From Nymphaea colorata (lineage: Eukaryota > Streptophyta > Magnoliopsida > Nymphaeales > Nymphaeaceae), in the NCBI RefSeq assembly GCF_008831285.2, contig NC_045143.1, positions 11,853,503 through 11,917,502 on the forward strand: DNA of 64,000 nucleotides, read 5' to 3'. The number at the start of each line of letters is the position of its first letter. Within the stretch, counting starts at the first letter, position 1. Positions 1 through 12,498 of the stretch are shown piece after piece. A program made the position numbers and the translations under genes. Below the pieces are notes generated by a model, which was not told the origin of the DNA, did no database searches, and worked only from the letters and a program-made list of their open reading frames with translations.

Positions 1-2
1 TA

Positions 3-128
3 CCCTATCAGTTTAACTCCTACAGTTCAGCACACCACCAAGGGAGGCCCATCACCATGAGCACGAGTACTTTGCCACAGGAAAACTGGTATTTTGCTTT
101 CAAGTCAGGGTTCAAAATTGCCTTGAGT
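3..128 (+). other. Possible terminal-exon fragment of a gene left of the window
   Basis: One frame stays open from the window edge to a TGA at 126-128 and gives about 41 residues, including the stretch PITMSTSTLPQENWYF. It could be the end of a coding exon from a gene starting to the left. I do not recognise the family, and an open frame this short can occur by chance. Confidence 0.15.
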
Positions 129-728
129 TGAGAAATTTCAATTCTGGTTAGTGTTTTCCTATGAAATGATAGCCTTCAAGATTCAGCTGAGGGTTTCATA
201 TTTTTCCTTGACTTGTTTGCTTGGCACATGTTGGGAAAAAGTAAGCCATTTCTTCATGCAAAAACAGCTGCTTTCCTGTCAGATAATTCTAGCCTTTGTT
301 GAAATGGATGAGATTTTGCTTGGGTTTTTTCTTCGATTATATTTGCAAAATAGTCCCTATTATATGACATTATGTAAATTATTTGTAACCCTTTTGCACC
401 ATCCATGCATAGCAGTTGGCAGTCCTATTAAGGTACATATTTACTATGTCCTGGCTAACTCATTATTGCCAGCCTGCTTCCCTTGTGAATGTTTCGGCTT
501 TTCCCCTGCATTACTTGGTTTTGTTAAATACTTTCTCTCCAGAGCAGGTCCTACACCTTTGGAGGTTTGATATTATTGAAACGGATGCACATGGAATTCA
601 TATTTTAGTTTTGGTCAACAACTCATCGATGGCCCGTCTTGTATGCATATACATTATCACCATTTAAGTTCACTAACTATGCATTTGCATCTTGCCTATG
701 GTGACCAACATACTCTCCAGAGCAATAT
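129..728. other. Unassigned sequence
   Basis: A 420-nt open frame at 151-570 has no recognisable domain and odd, Cys/Phe/Leu-rich composition. It looks like intron, UTR or spacer. I see no repeat structure here. Confidence 0.4.
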
Positions 729-1090
729 GTCAGGGACAAAAACCAGATCCTTTAAATATTCTATTTAAAATATTTGTTTAGAAATCTAACCTTACCAATA
801 TGATTTTAAATATAGGTTGGTGTAAAATATATATTAAGTTGATCATTTTTTGGGCTTTAATAGTGTTTTTATAATAAGTAAAAATGAATGGCTCTCATAG
901 CGTCAAGATTTTGATAACAGAAAAACTGACATTTTTCATAAAAACAACTTGATTCAAAGCATGTTTTATATCAAAATAGTTTTTATTTTTATAAATATAT
1001 TGGAATGTTTATATTTTATTTAAAATAATTTTTTAAAAAAATATTAAAGTGTCTGGTTTTTATCCCTGATCTAAGTGACTGGTTTTTACC
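729..1090. mobile_element. MITE copy A of a microsatellite-bounded family
   Basis: The left end reads GTCAGGGACAAAAACCAGAT. The right end, near 1051-1070, carries the inverse, GTCTGGTTTTTATCCCTGAT. The interior is AT-rich and clearly related to copy D at 42.3-42.7 kb (for example the shared word GTTGATCATTTTTTGG near 839). The right terminus ends in CTGGTTTTTACC and runs straight into a (TA)n tract at 1091-1104. No coding capacity is visible. Exact ends and target duplication are uncertain. Confidence 0.7.
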
Positions 1091-2099
1091 TATATATATA
1101 TATAAGAGAATTTAGATCATGACAGAGAAAAAAATTGACGGAACGCAAACAGTTTCATGTGGGCAAGACAATAAGCCTACTAAGACTCAAATATGACTGG
1201 GTTAATTGGGGCTGCATAATAAATAACTATATTTCCTTGTACTTTTTTTTTACTTTCTAGCAACTTCATATTAAATAACTCCTGCTATTGGGGCAACTGG
1301 TTGAATATTCCTCACTATAGTTGAATATTCTATTACAGTAATAATCTAGTACAAAAGGAGAATGCATTGCATTTTTTATGTTGATCAGATTCTTTAGAAA
1401 ATCGATCTTTAATCTGAGAAAAAATATATAGGTATTATAAGATCAGACCTTTTTTTCCTGCATTCTAGATACTCCATATATTTATTCAAGTGCGTTACTA
1501 AGAATGTGGATCAACACATGTAGGAAGAAAGAAACCATAAAAATTGGATGCTCCGATCTGATTTTGTAAGATGAGTCTCAAAATATTTGCAAAATCTAAT
1601 CTATGTGTATGATTTTTCATGAATTTGCTTGTACAATAACTTGTTTAAATTCTTTGTCCATTCACATGATTGTGAAGCACCACGTAAAACTAATTGCTAT
1701 TTTTTACGGTTACACCTTAAAATAAGCAATCAAAATGAAAGAACTACAACTGAAGCAATATTGTATTTATAAATTTCTATTTACTGGCTTTGTTATGTAC
1801 TTGTTTTTTCTTGTCTACATGTTGAAGGGTAGTTCTTCAAAAATAATTTTGAAAGTTGGTGTCTACCATGAAGGGAAGGAGTTGGACTAATAAAGATTGG
1901 TAAATATATTATCACATTGTTCCATTCAGCTTATATATTGGATTGATCACTTGATATATAACTTGGTTGTGGTGTTCAGGACAAGTGTTGAGTAATTGCA
2001 AGGAATACAGGGTTTTTATTTTCATAACAACAACATTATTATCAATGAAAAATCAGATGTTCTTGTCATGCAAGTATATCAATTCATTCTAGTAGATAA
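1091..2099. other. AT-rich unassigned sequence
   Basis: A short (TA)n tract at the left edge is followed by about 1 kb of AT-rich sequence. I see no gene, RNA or clear repeat structure. Part may belong to the CACTA element that follows. Confidence 0.4.
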
Positions 2100-4030
2100 T
2101 GGATGATGTATTTGATCATGTGATGTAAAATGATCAATACAAGATGGTATCATCACTTGGAGACTGAAAACAATGGCGATGATGATATGGAAGTAGACAT
2201 TGATGAAATACATGAGTTAATCAGAGATTCATGTGAAAATATGGGTGTCGATGACTATCAAGATTGTGATGAAATGAAGAAGGTTGACGATGATTTGGAA
2301 TATGACGAGGTACATGCAAGAATTTTGCATGATACCAACATAAAATTACTTTGCTTTTACTTGTTGATAAAAGTTGTTATTTTTAGTGGATTTGTTTCTT
2401 AAGCGCCTCAATAGTTTGAGCGACAACAGATTTGGCCAATTACTTAAATTATTATTTGAAGCATTTCCATAGTCTTTCCAATTGCTTAAGACATACTGCA
2501 AAGCCAAAAAAAATAATTTCAAACTTGGGATTGGACTATAAAAAGATCAATGTTTGCCTAAATAATTGCATGTTGTAATGAAAAGATTTCATATATAAGG
2601 AAAAGTGTGATTATTGTGGTTTGTCAAGATGGAGGGAGAACAGAGCTTCCACAACAAGTGTAACAAGTTTTACTAAAGCACGCAAAGTTCCTGCTAATAT
2701 TGTGTCAGTTTCCACTTGTAACTAAGCTTAAAAGATTATTCATGTCCACAAAGATATTAGTTGAGATGAGATGGCAACATGAAGGTTGTACCAAGGACAG
2801 GGTTTATAAGGCATCCCACTGATGCACAATCTTGGAAAGTTTTGATCAGTTGCATCTCATGTTTGCATCAAATAGTCACAATGTCAGATTAGGTCTCGCA
2901 AATGATGGATTTAATCCTTGTAGAACATTAAGTGTGTCATGTAATGTATGGCCAATGATGTTAATTGCATATAACTCACCTCCATGAGTTTGTATTAAAC
3001 AGACATCAACAATATTGACTATATTGTTTTCTGGGCCAAAAGCGTCTAAAAATGAAATAGATGTTTAATTGCAGCCACTGATCGAGGAGCTAAAATTCTT
3101 GTAGGATGAAGGTGTTAAAACATATAATGCTACAACTAAACAATACTTCTAAATACAGGCCACATTAGTATAAACAATAAACGACTTTTCTGCATATGCA
3201 AAAGAGAAATCTAGCATGTCCTATATGTAATAAGGATACTCATTCCCGCTCTCTTAAGCTTAGTAAGAAAATGTGTTGCATGTCGCTACACTGCTATCTA
3301 AGACTAATGTATTGCACCAATTGAATGACGAAGCCAGTGGACTACCCTATAACTAGAAAAATAAAAGAATATTCTTCACTTTGTTTTATTGAGAGCATAA
3401 AATGTTGTGTCATAATTTGGATGTAATGCATATAGAGAAAAAGATATATGTGACAACATCATCGACACACTGTCAGATACGTAAGGAAAGAAAAAAAATC
3501 ATCTATATGTGTGTTTGGACCTACAAGAGATGAATGTAAAACATGCATTGCATCTGCAAATGAATGGTAGGAAAATGTATTTATCTACAACATGTTATTA
3601 TATGAGCAAAGATGAAAAACAAACTTTTTTGCAAAATTCTTAAGGATATGAAGACTCCTAATAACTTTGCATCTAATATATCACAACATGTAAGCTTGAA
3701 AGAAGTGAAAATTGCAGGCTAAAGAATCACGACCATCACATGTTATTACATCAATTTCTTTCATTGGCTGTGAGATGAACCATTCCTTACCAAGTAATTG
3801 TTCTTATAGAGTTGTGCATGTTTTTTAGAACAATATGTTCAAAGACATTACAAGAACCAGAATAAACCAACTGCAAGAACGTGTCGTGCTTATACTACAT
3901 CACATGGAAATGATATTCTTACATCTTATTTTGATATTAGGGTACATTTAATTATTCATCTTGCCAAAGAAATGCGATTAGGGGGGCTGGTGCAGCATCA
4001 TTGGATGCACCCAATCAAGATATATGCTAC
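2100..4030 (+). pseudogene. Dead CACTA (En/Spm) transposase, TNP2-like
   Basis: Fragments of a TNP2-type transposase occur in family order, in different frames and broken by many stops. An acidic N-terminal part (2130-2350) includes the frame DDYQDCDEMKKVDDDLEYDE. A transposase core part near 2800-3150 has readings such as RLGLANDGFNP and QPLIEELK. A C-terminal DUF4218-like part near 3900-4020 reads VHLIIHLAKEMRLGG then HHWMHPIK. The intact family cuts and pastes CACTA elements. This copy cannot encode a working enzyme. I did not find convincing CACTA terminal repeats, so the limits are approximate. The family call is firm because the conserved blocks appear in order. Confidence 0.8.
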
Positions 4031-4818
4031 ATTGATATTGCTCTAGCTAGTTGAACTTAAAACCATTGCAATATTTATTTATGTCTAACGTGTATTTGTG
4101 TAGAGTTTTGTCAAGTTGATCATTTCCCACTTTTTTTTGTTGAAAATGTACATATGCATACCTATATACAATGAAAATGATTTTTTTTCTACTACTTTCA
4201 ATGTTTGTGTTCACTACTTAAGATTTCAAATAGACCAGACATGTAATTTAGAACAATCACAAAAGGTGATCCCATTTTTGAAATCACGGGAAAGAGCTAA
4301 GGCCAAATATGAAATTTCCTTTATTCCAAGAGCAAGTAAAATGAAAACTTCACATGAATTCTTTAGAGAATAGCATAGAGTCTACCTTCTATACCCAACA
4401 AGGGTCTCAATTCTTTAAAAGTCACTTCGCATTATCTGAACTAATCTATTATGTATTAACTTTCAATACATTTTGTCTATTTATAGCTTTATTATACTTC
4501 CTCTGTTCAAGTTGGGTTTTGCCTTGGCTGATACATGTGTTAGTTGTAGGCTTTTTGTACACCCATTTCATTTTTAGGATACATCATTGGTGCCCCGAGA
4601 GCCTTCAGGTTCATTTACTTTTCCTATAGTTCATATTGTCTCATTGTTTTTCATATTCTCTGCCATGTTGAGTTTGTTTCAAACTATTCATGCCTCTAAT
4701 TTAGGTAAATCCAATACTTAGGGATCCAGCAAAGATTGCAAACAACCAGAGACAAAGGCCATGGTTTTAGAATCTACATTATTTCTTAATCATTTTTTCT
4801 TGTTTTTTTGATCTATTA
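4031..4818. other. Unassigned spacer
   Basis: AT-rich sequence between the CACTA remnant and the Harbinger-like element. Two short open frames (4116-4373 and 4354-4629) show no domain. The last three bases (4816-4818, TTA) form the left copy of the target duplication of the next element. Confidence 0.4.
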
Positions 4819-5961
4819 GGGCCCGTTTGATGGGCGGGTGAAATCCTGTGGGGAGGGAAAAATCTGTACGGGCGGGTGAAATTTCACTCGCCCGGTTGAA
4901 AACCCAACAAACAGGGTGAAATTTCACCCGCTCAACGCAAAAGGGAGCGGGTGAAATTTCACCCCGCTCGACTTCCTCCGCAGCTCTTCCTCCTTCGCAT
5001 TCTCACTTCTCACCGTCGCTCACCCCGCTCGATTTCCGCTCTCACCATCGCTCACCCCGCTGGACTGCCGCTTTCACCATCGCTGCTCCGCCGTCGCAGC
5101 TCCCCTCCTCGGGCCGAGCCATTTCCAGCAGAAGGCCTTTCTTCCCCACCAAGCCTCCCATGCGTCCTCAGCAACTGAGTCCAGAGGTTATGGGGTTGAG
5201 AGAGGCGCTGTCAATGGTGGGCGGCAGCTGAGGAGCTTCCTCCGCAGTCGACGAGCTCCCTCGCGGGCATCGGGTTAGGGCTTTCCGGAGATGAGGCCAT
5301 GGGAAGCAAGACTCGACGGTGCAGAGATTGGGGTTCTTCTCAATGGCCGCCGAGGAGTTAACCCGTAGGCTCTCGAGGTAAAGGAGCTTGCGGCGAAAGA
5401 GGAGGCCAGAACCGGAGATGGGAGACGAAGAAAGGGAATTGGAGGACTTGAGCAGCACAACAGAATGAAGGTCAGGGATGGAGGCGAGGGATCCCCATGA
5501 CGTCAATGAAGTTCGTGGTGCCAAGATTGAGAAGTCAGTTTTGTCAAATCTGCAATAAATTATTTTTTTTGGCATCCCTTGGTTCATCGTTTTAGAATTT
5601 GTGTCTGTTCTTCTTTTCTCCCTTCAGTATGTTTCAAAATTACCAATGCATAGTTATTACATGCAGTTCTGGCTGGCCCTCTGTGGTGCATTCTCAATTG
5701 ATTACATGCAGTTCTCGCTGGCCCTCTGTTCCACAGTTTATGTTGCAACCAGCTGTGGCACCCGGATTCGGAGCAGGCGAGGTAGAGGACGGGATGTGGG
5801 GAGCAGTTGGTTGGGGAAGTTGTGGAGAGAAAACAGGATGAGGAGGGGGAAGTTGTGGAGAGGAAACAGGATGAGGAGGGAGCGGGGAATTGCTGAACGG
5901 CAGCCTCAATGGTGGATGGGAGTTATCAAGGGGAAACTCGCGTTTGAGGATGAAGTTGGTC

Positions 5962-6252
5962 AGGTTTTATGCCGCTTGTGATGAAGTCCGAAGTGCAGAA
6001 CACTAGTTTGATGAAATGCCTGAAGGGTCAGTTTCAGCAAATTAAAGTTGGTTTATGTTTCGACGGATGTTGTAGACATTATTGTTGGGCAAAAGCATTA
6101 TTGTTGGGCTGCGAAGTTGGGTGTTCATTAGGATGTGTATGTGGCTTCTTCTCTGATCAATTTGTATGGGAAATGTGGGGCTGCTTGGGACGTGCACAAA
6201 GTGTTTGATAAAATGTTTTGCAGAGATGTTGGCTATTGGAATTCCATGAAAG
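5962..6252 (+). pseudogene. Captured PPR-protein gene fragment
   Basis: Two pieces of a pentatricopeptide-repeat protein lie in order but in different frames. The first, from about 5965, reads YAACDEVRSAEH, a stop, then FDEMPEG, the usual A..(L/V)FDEMPE repeat end. The second, from about 6132, reads DVYVASSLINLYGKCG and then HKVFDKM and RDVGYWNSM, a textbook P-L-S class repeat pair. PPR proteins bind organellar RNA. This fragment has a stop and a frameshift and sits inside a transposon, so it is not a functional gene. The donor gene is not in the window. Confidence 0.75.
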
Positions 6253-6504
6253 GAACGGAGGCATTCATTGTTGGGCATAAGGCTACAATATGAAGAAGAG
6301 CAGTTCTCATAAGGGGGAGGAGAGGAAGATGACCAAATTGATTTTTACAACTAAAAATTTGTCTGATACTGATATGGTGGTCAATCCAATCTCTAAGATA
6401 TGTTCCATAACAATTTCATTCAACGCTTAGTCATTGATTTTTGTATTGCATATGCTAGCCCTCTTTTCATCAATACTTGGGAAGAACGTACCTATATCGT
6501 GCCG

Positions 6505-6582
6505 ATCAACTGCCTTAGTAGTTGCAATAAAATCTATATCACGCCGATCAACTGCTTTAGTGGTTGCAATAAAATCATTGGG
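6505..6582. repeat. Imperfect tandem duplication of about 40 bp
   Basis: Two adjacent copies of GCCGATCAACTGC followed by TTAGTRGTTGCAATAAAATC occur inside the right half of the Harbinger-like element. They differ at a few positions. Confidence 0.6.
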
Positions 6583-6998
6583 GACGAAAAAAGAAAAAAA
6601 AACAATATTTACCACATTAAATTGTTCTTGTGCATCAAACAGGGTTAAATTTACCGCATTAAATTCTTCTTATGCATCAAACAGGGCCTCAGATTGGAAG
6701 AAGGAAAAATTTCATCCTGTAAATTTTTCCAGAAAAATTTACCATGGCAAATTTACCACGTTAAATTTCACCCGACAATCAAACGGGCCCTTAAGTCACT
6801 AAAGAAGTGGATGCATGGAGGAGGATGGGGGCAAGGACACATAAGGACCATCATAAGAAGCCAAACCGGCACATGCATGTTGGATAGATGGAGGCCAAGC
6901 AGCACAACTTCACGGACAAGGCAAAACCTTACGAGAGGTGAGAGGACAAAACATATAGGAGAAAAAGACCCACACGCAGTGACACCATACAGGGGGCA

Positions 6999-8062
6999 AT
7001 GACTATTTTGACTCTACCTAGGTGTCCCACTTGCTTGTATGTACACTCCGAGAAGTCATGTTATTGGGAGACCATAGTGTGTTTGCACTATGGCAAGATG
7101 AGACATTTTATCAAAGATTGCATAAAAATGCAAAAAAAAAAAAAAAGAGTTGAAGAATCCCATACCGGTCCTTTAGGTGTACAAAAGACTACAGGGTGCT
7201 TGTATGCTACTACCATGGATGAGCTTCAAACACATGATCTCATTGAAGGTACATTACTTCTGGGTTATCACATTGCTATAGTGTAATTTGATGCAAGGGT
7301 GACTTATTCTTTCACATCTAGCCAATTTACCACTTCAATAAGAGTGTCGCCAAGATGATGCCATGTGTTATGAAGATGGTCAATATTATGCATACTCAAG
7401 ATTCTTGTAGCCAGTATTTGCCTGATGTAGATATACAGATCCATAAATATCACTTACCTGCATAGTTGGTAATCATAAGTCTGAGTGGGTTTGATGTTAT
7501 TTTGGTATGGATTGGATCTATGTGCATGATGCTAATATAGATTGTAGAAAGAAGGAGATATAGTTGTGAAATCATGAACTGCAACCTATGGAATTCCAAG
7601 CTCAAAAAGTCAATTAAATTGTCAAGACCATAGTGTTTGTAATAAAGGCCAAGTGTCTGTTAAAAAAGAGAGTGTTGCATTCATGGTCAACATCTCGACC
7701 AATGAGATTAAGTTGATGAAACTGGAAGATGTAAACATTGTAAATGAGTATCTTGATGTATTTCTTGAAGAGTTGACAAGTTTGCCTCCAACACAATAAG
7801 TTTGAGTTCAAGATAAAACTATTACCAGGAACATCCCCGATCTTCAAGGCACTATGTTGAATGGCACCGACGAAGCTAGAAAATTTGAAGAAACAAGTAT
7901 ACTCTTATATAAGAGCTCCATACATCTCAGTGTGTCACCTTAAGGAGCACCCATGTTATTTGTTAAGAAAAATGATGAGATGATGCATTTATGCATTGAT
8001 TACCGCACGTTGAATCAAATCACCATCAAGAATAAGTATTCATTTTCTAGAATTGAAGATTA
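6999..8062 (+). pseudogene. Gypsy retrotransposon gag-pol remnant, sense
   Basis: Ty3/gypsy pol fragments run in order. A CCHC zinc knuckle of gag lies at about 7080-7125 (CLHYGKMRHFIKDC). A protease-like region starts GTLLLGYHIAIV (7233 onward). A pre-RT linker reads MVNISTNEIKLMKLEDVNIV (7683 onward). The first RT block reads [20 protein letters not shown] (7990-8050). Stops and frameshifts break it throughout. The order and wording fit plant chromovirus-type elements. The RT stops abruptly at the 91-bp duplication, and the next RT block follows in the opposite orientation. Confidence 0.75.
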
Positions 8063-8222
8063 CATTGTCTAGCCAAAACTCGCATTTTGAGTACTTGGCA
8101 TATAACCTATGCTTGCGTAAAATCTCCTATCCATTTTCTAGAATTGAAGATTACATTGTCTAGCCAAAACTCGCATTTTGAGTACTTGGCATATAACCTA
8201 TGCTTGCGTAAAATCTCCAATG
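8041..8222. repeat. 91-bp tandem duplication at an inversion junction
   Basis: The segment starting CATTTTCTAGAATTGAAGAT at 8041 recurs at 8132, a period of 91 bp. The copies appear identical over about 86 bp, up to AAATCTCC. They lie exactly where the sense gypsy RT fragment gives way to the antisense one. Confidence 0.85.
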
Positions 8223-8470
8223 CACTCATCAGGTGCTCCTTGTGTTTTGTCTTGCTATCTGAATACGCGAAAATGTCATCCACAAATACAATAACAAATC
8301 GATCCAAGTAGTATTAGACAACCTAGCTCATGAGGTCCATAAACATTGTAGAAGCATTGATCAACCCAAAAGACATGACTCTGAATTCCTAGTACCAATA
8401 TCCAGTTCAAAAAGTTGTCTTAACAATAATCTACACCCACTCTCCAACCGTTTTCCCAGCTTGAGCCGAA
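8105..8470 (-). pseudogene. Gypsy reverse-transcriptase remnant, antisense
   Basis: Read on the minus strand, this holds the RT catalytic block [15 protein letters not shown] followed by [20 protein letters not shown]. Upstream on the same strand, near 8330-8380, is a degenerate SFGLINA-like block. It is the part of RT that should follow the sense fragment ending at 8062, but inverted. Its orientation matches the minus-strand primer-binding site and candidate LTR to its right, so it probably belongs to that element. Confidence 0.8.
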
Positions 8471-8473
8471 CTT

Positions 8474-8486
8474 GGCTTTGATACCA
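8474..8486 (-). other. Retroelement primer-binding site (initiator Met-tRNA type)
   Basis: The minus strand reads TGGTATCAAAGCC, one change from the common plant retroelement primer-binding site TGGTATCAGAGCC. It lies two bases from TGTCATGGG, the inner edge of the candidate LTR. Confidence 0.6.
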
Positions 8487-8488
8487 AT

Positions 8489-11043
8489 TGTCATGGGCTG
8501 ACAACTTCAGTCCATGCGGCATGATAAGAACCTTATATCGTTAGCTTTAAAACCATTGAAAGGGGCACATAGATCATTTGAAAATCAAAGTGCATAACTA
8601 ACACAAAATGTGAATAAAAAAAACTCACAATGTATTTCTCTTGAAAAGCTTGTACATCACAAGGGAGGTAAGAAAGAAGAATAATCTAAACTTGCTTACA
8701 TAGCATTGTCCGAAGCCGCATACAATGATTCAAATGTTGACCACTCCAAACACAAAATCCCCAACATGACACTTAGACTGGTAGGAGGGTACTCTCTTAC
8801 AAGTAAACAAGCATAAGCAAGTAGGCAAAAAAAAGACTATACAAATTGAGACACAGGGAAACAATGAGATTGTTAAAGGAAAAGTGTAATTGCAAGTATG
8901 ATGCCTCAACTTGGTGTTAGTAGTTTGAAATTGAGTGTTTGATTAATTGATGTTGTGCTTAGTAAGGTAATTGGAAAGATTCATACTTAGTGACCTCAAT
9001 TGTGCGGCCCTATGGTCACTCAAGGCCAACAAGTTAGTGGTGCAAAATGTGTTAGTAGCATAAGGAACTACTTGCACTCAACTATATTGGAGTAGAGCAT
9101 GCTTAATTTTAAATTGGACAGGCACTCTGGCAAGCATGCAGTAGTTAGGCATCAGACCATATGAGTAAAGCACATGAATATATGTAAGCTTATATAGCAA
9201 CATGGCAACTTGTGATTACTAGTAGCATAGTGTCAACCATCGAGTTGGAAACAACACGTGTATTCCTTTCGAACATCGACAAGAAGTTGAGTTAAGATGT
9301 ATATAATTATTGGGATGAATGGAGACTTGGGGTTTAGATAGGTCTGTCACAACCTCTTGGCACTTCTTAGAATCAATGGCCTTCAACACCATGGTCATAT
9401 TTCTTACCTAAATAGGTTTTTAGGATGAAGTGGATAGAAAACTTATTGTTTTGAGTTTTATAGGTGGATCGGGTATGTCGAGCATACCTCAATGGCAAGA
9501 TCCAAAGCTTGAAGTGGTTTTGGTATTTGTGGAGGCGTGCGACATGTATGATGGAATTCTAGGTAAATCCATGCCTAGGACCAAACTTAGATTATTTGTT
9601 GTTTGCCCAAGTGTGGGCTTTTATGATCATTAGATCCTATGAATGTATTCTTGTTTGAACGATGAGTGCATCAGCGTATTTCTTGTCATATCATTGAATA
9701 TGTGAGATTGATTGACTGCTTTTTAATTATTATGCGGTGATATATGTGTGCTAGAATTTTAACTGTTTAGGTTAGCTTAAGCGGGGTATCGAGTCGAGTA
9801 CCTCCTCAACCCCGATTATACATTAATGAACATCCTAACATAATATATGTTTACGACAACTATGAGCTAACCACGAATCGAGACTACTTTCTATAGTTAA
9901 GCAAGCATTTGTATGTAATGATTGTTATGGTTTGAATGGTTATGGTTTAATTGTTATTATCATTATGAGTTTTTTGCTTGTATTGCCTCTAAAAAGTGAT
10001 ATAATTGATTGGACTAAATGGGTAGAGGCACTCATAGAGTGTGATTTGGCTAGTCAAAAATACTAATTGGATATATGACCTTATGAAGGCGGTTTGGGAT
10101 CTGGTTACTCTCTTGAAGTAAACCAACCTTGTGTGTTAGCTAATTCTAATGTAAATGTGTCTTCATACTGACAAATTAAGAAAGATGAATTGATTTGAGG
10201 CCAACGGGTTATGGCAATATGTTTGAGATATATCATGCCCTCGCCACTAGTCTCATCTGTTCGGAGCGCAGACAGTGCAAGACCTCATGATATCATTACG
10301 TGTTGTACTGGGAGCGCTGGGCTCCCACATTCCCAACCTGGGTGTCTTAGGAAAGGCTGAGCAACTCTCAATGAAATATACATTTGCTTGGCAGATTGTT
10401 CTACCTCTGCAGCTTGTGTGGATCCGTATTGTTTCAAGCCACCATGAAACTTGACTTTCGACTAAATGTCGTGGTGTGCACGATCTGTGTTTTGCACCCA
10501 CAGAAACTGTCAATTAAATTAATCAAGTATAAATGAAATGAATGTGAATGAATTGAATTGAATATAACATACATATCAATTGTGACTATTGAGTAATCCC
10601 TACATATTATAGAATATAAAAGAGACTACAATACAGTTTATGAGAATGCATGTATGCATCATTATATCAATTGATTATTTTCTTCTGTATGTTCGGTTTT
10701 CATATTTGAGCCCTTACCTTAGCGGTTGGAGATTATCTAGTTTGTCACATACGTTAAGGGCTCAACCTTTTGTTATTTATATTTTTTTATGTTTTATTAG
10801 ACTGAAGGTAGTAGGTTGATCGGATGACTCAGCACATATCTTACTAGGGAGATTTTGTTTATAGTCATGTCAGCATGTCATGTTTTTTGCTTCATTCATG
10901 TAAAGTCATTTTTGTATGAACTGATTTTGGTTCATAAATGGATTATTTTTCTCATTGCTATTTTGATATGTGTAACTCTATTTTGATTGTTGTCATCCCA
11001 CTTCGATGTGCTATGTTGAAAGAAAAAAAGTAGGTGTGTGACA
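8489..11043 (-). mobile_element. Candidate 2.5-kb gypsy LTR
   Basis: The block begins TGTCATGGG next to the primer-binding site and ends GTGTGTGACA, giving the TG..CA ends of an LTR, and no conserved protein is visible inside. An LTR of this length is usual for some plant chromoviruses. No second LTR copy is in the window, so the limits are inferred. Open frames at 9430-9633 and 10253-10513 (minus) are not recognisable genes. Confidence 0.4.
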
Positions 11044-11069
11044 ATGGATCTGCACGATGCAAATAACAC

Positions 11070-12345
11070 TTGTTTAGAGCTCACGATATTGTCAATCCTG
11101 CACTCAAGGTCACCACAAAACTCTTAAACAGATTCAGTAATTTGACATGGGCCAAATCAGCCAAATTATTTTTGAGCAGCAAGTTGAGGCTTGGCCATGT
11201 CATTGGGAGAAAGCCTAAGACTCCTACCAAAGATCTAAATTTAGAAGAATGGGAATCTAATGACCATACTTTATGTTTTGGTTACTAAATTCCATAGAAA
11301 GGAGACAATTTGTAGTTTCTACTTTCTAAAAACTGTAAAAGATGTTTGGGATGCTACCTGTTATCTCTATGGTCAGCAATACAACTGCGCCATGAACCAT
11401 CAGAGTACTCAAGTGACCAATAAATTAAAGCAAGGATATATGGCCTTTTGCAAATACCTTGGTTCACTCAGAGGTCTTTGGGATGAACGGGAATCCTATA
11501 CTCCCACCATCATTTATGTTGTCAATCATGGAGAAAAAATGGAGAAAGTGAAAAAATTTTTTGATGCTTCTTATGACTTCTGACCTTCCTAAAATTTGTA
11601 CTATATATTATATAACTATGCATGAATAATGCCGGAAGCACATCATAAACCCTTCAACTAAGACAGGTGAAGAAAATGAATCCCAAACTGCACCGGTTAC
11701 CAAACAAAAAAGAGTGAGGTTCCACCACCATAAATGAATTTAAGGAAAAGAATCTTTTGCACATCTTGAAAGAAAGAAAACCATACAAGGGACAAGTGTT
11801 GGAAGCCGAACAAAAGGTCAAATAATGGTGGAAAGAATAAGGCTGCTCATGCATATCATGAACAAGGTGAGACTCCAGTCCCTATGGAAAATTAACCCAA
11901 CTTTTGCATAATTTCACAAAGCCGCAGACTGCAGCTACATTGGCCACCACTACTCTTGATCAAGACGACTCAGGTAACTATGGCTTCCTATCTCAGTTGG
12001 AAAATACTAGCAGCATGATAGATTTGGGTGACTGATAGTATGACAAGTTCCAAGGAGACTTTAATTAACCTTTGAAATTAACGAATCTTACACTAAACCA
12101 AGCGATGGGGAAAGGTGATGATGTGAAATTTTTGAAGGCAAAAACTCAAAGATGCCTTGTTTGTGCGAGAGTTAGTGTCAAATCTCTTACTAGTGGGTAA
12201 GATTACTAAGGCTTATGATTGTAATCTTATTTGGTGGTGTTTTAGGATCTGATCGTGGGGGAACCAAGCAAAAAACATGACCTTACTTACCTAAGAAAGT
12301 ATATAGGAAAATTGGAATCAGCTTACTACATCTATGGCCAACTAG
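11070..12345 (+). pseudogene. Copia retrotransposon gag-protease remnant
   Basis: A copia-type gag (UBN2 family) is readable across frames. One block reads TWAKSAKLFLSSKLRLGHVI (about 11141-11200), then NLEEWESND. A second reads FLKTVKDVWDATCYLYG (about 11323-11375), and a third SLRGLWDERESY. Further on, near 12005-12215, a protease-like stretch has MIDLG followed by readings such as DDVKFLKAK and KSLTSG, then a TYLRK motif before integrase would start. Many stops and frameshifts are present. Integrase and RT are absent: the remnant ends before the (TA)n tract. Confidence 0.7.
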
Positions 12346-12497
12346 TTATTTTTTATTTTCTGTCATTAAAAACTGTCACAAAAGGTGTATTGGTGATGGC
12401 TAGTTGCTTGACTGTAGTTTTAAGCGATATAATATATCTTTTGGCGATGGTTTTTAACAACTCAAAATAAAAATTAACCATCCACCTACAATGGTAG

Positions 12498-12498
<1 letters not shown>

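Larger units (their letters stand above)
4819..6790. mobile_element. Non-autonomous PIF/Harbinger-like element with captured host DNA
   Basis: The ends are inverted repeats. The left starts GGGCCCGTTTGATGGGCGGG and the right end reads as GGGCCCGTTTGATTGTCGGG on the opposite strand, with similarity continuing through GTGAAAT. TTA flanks both ends (4816-4818 and 6791-6793), matching the TWA target duplication of PIF/Harbinger elements. The subterminal region has three copies of a GGTGAAATTTCACC-like palindrome between about 4876 and 4965. No transposase is visible. The interior is GC-richer than its surroundings and holds a broken PPR gene fragment, so this resembles a Pack-type gene-capturing element. 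The open frames at 4951-5178 and 5168-5587 (minus) have no recognised domain. Confidence 0.75.
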
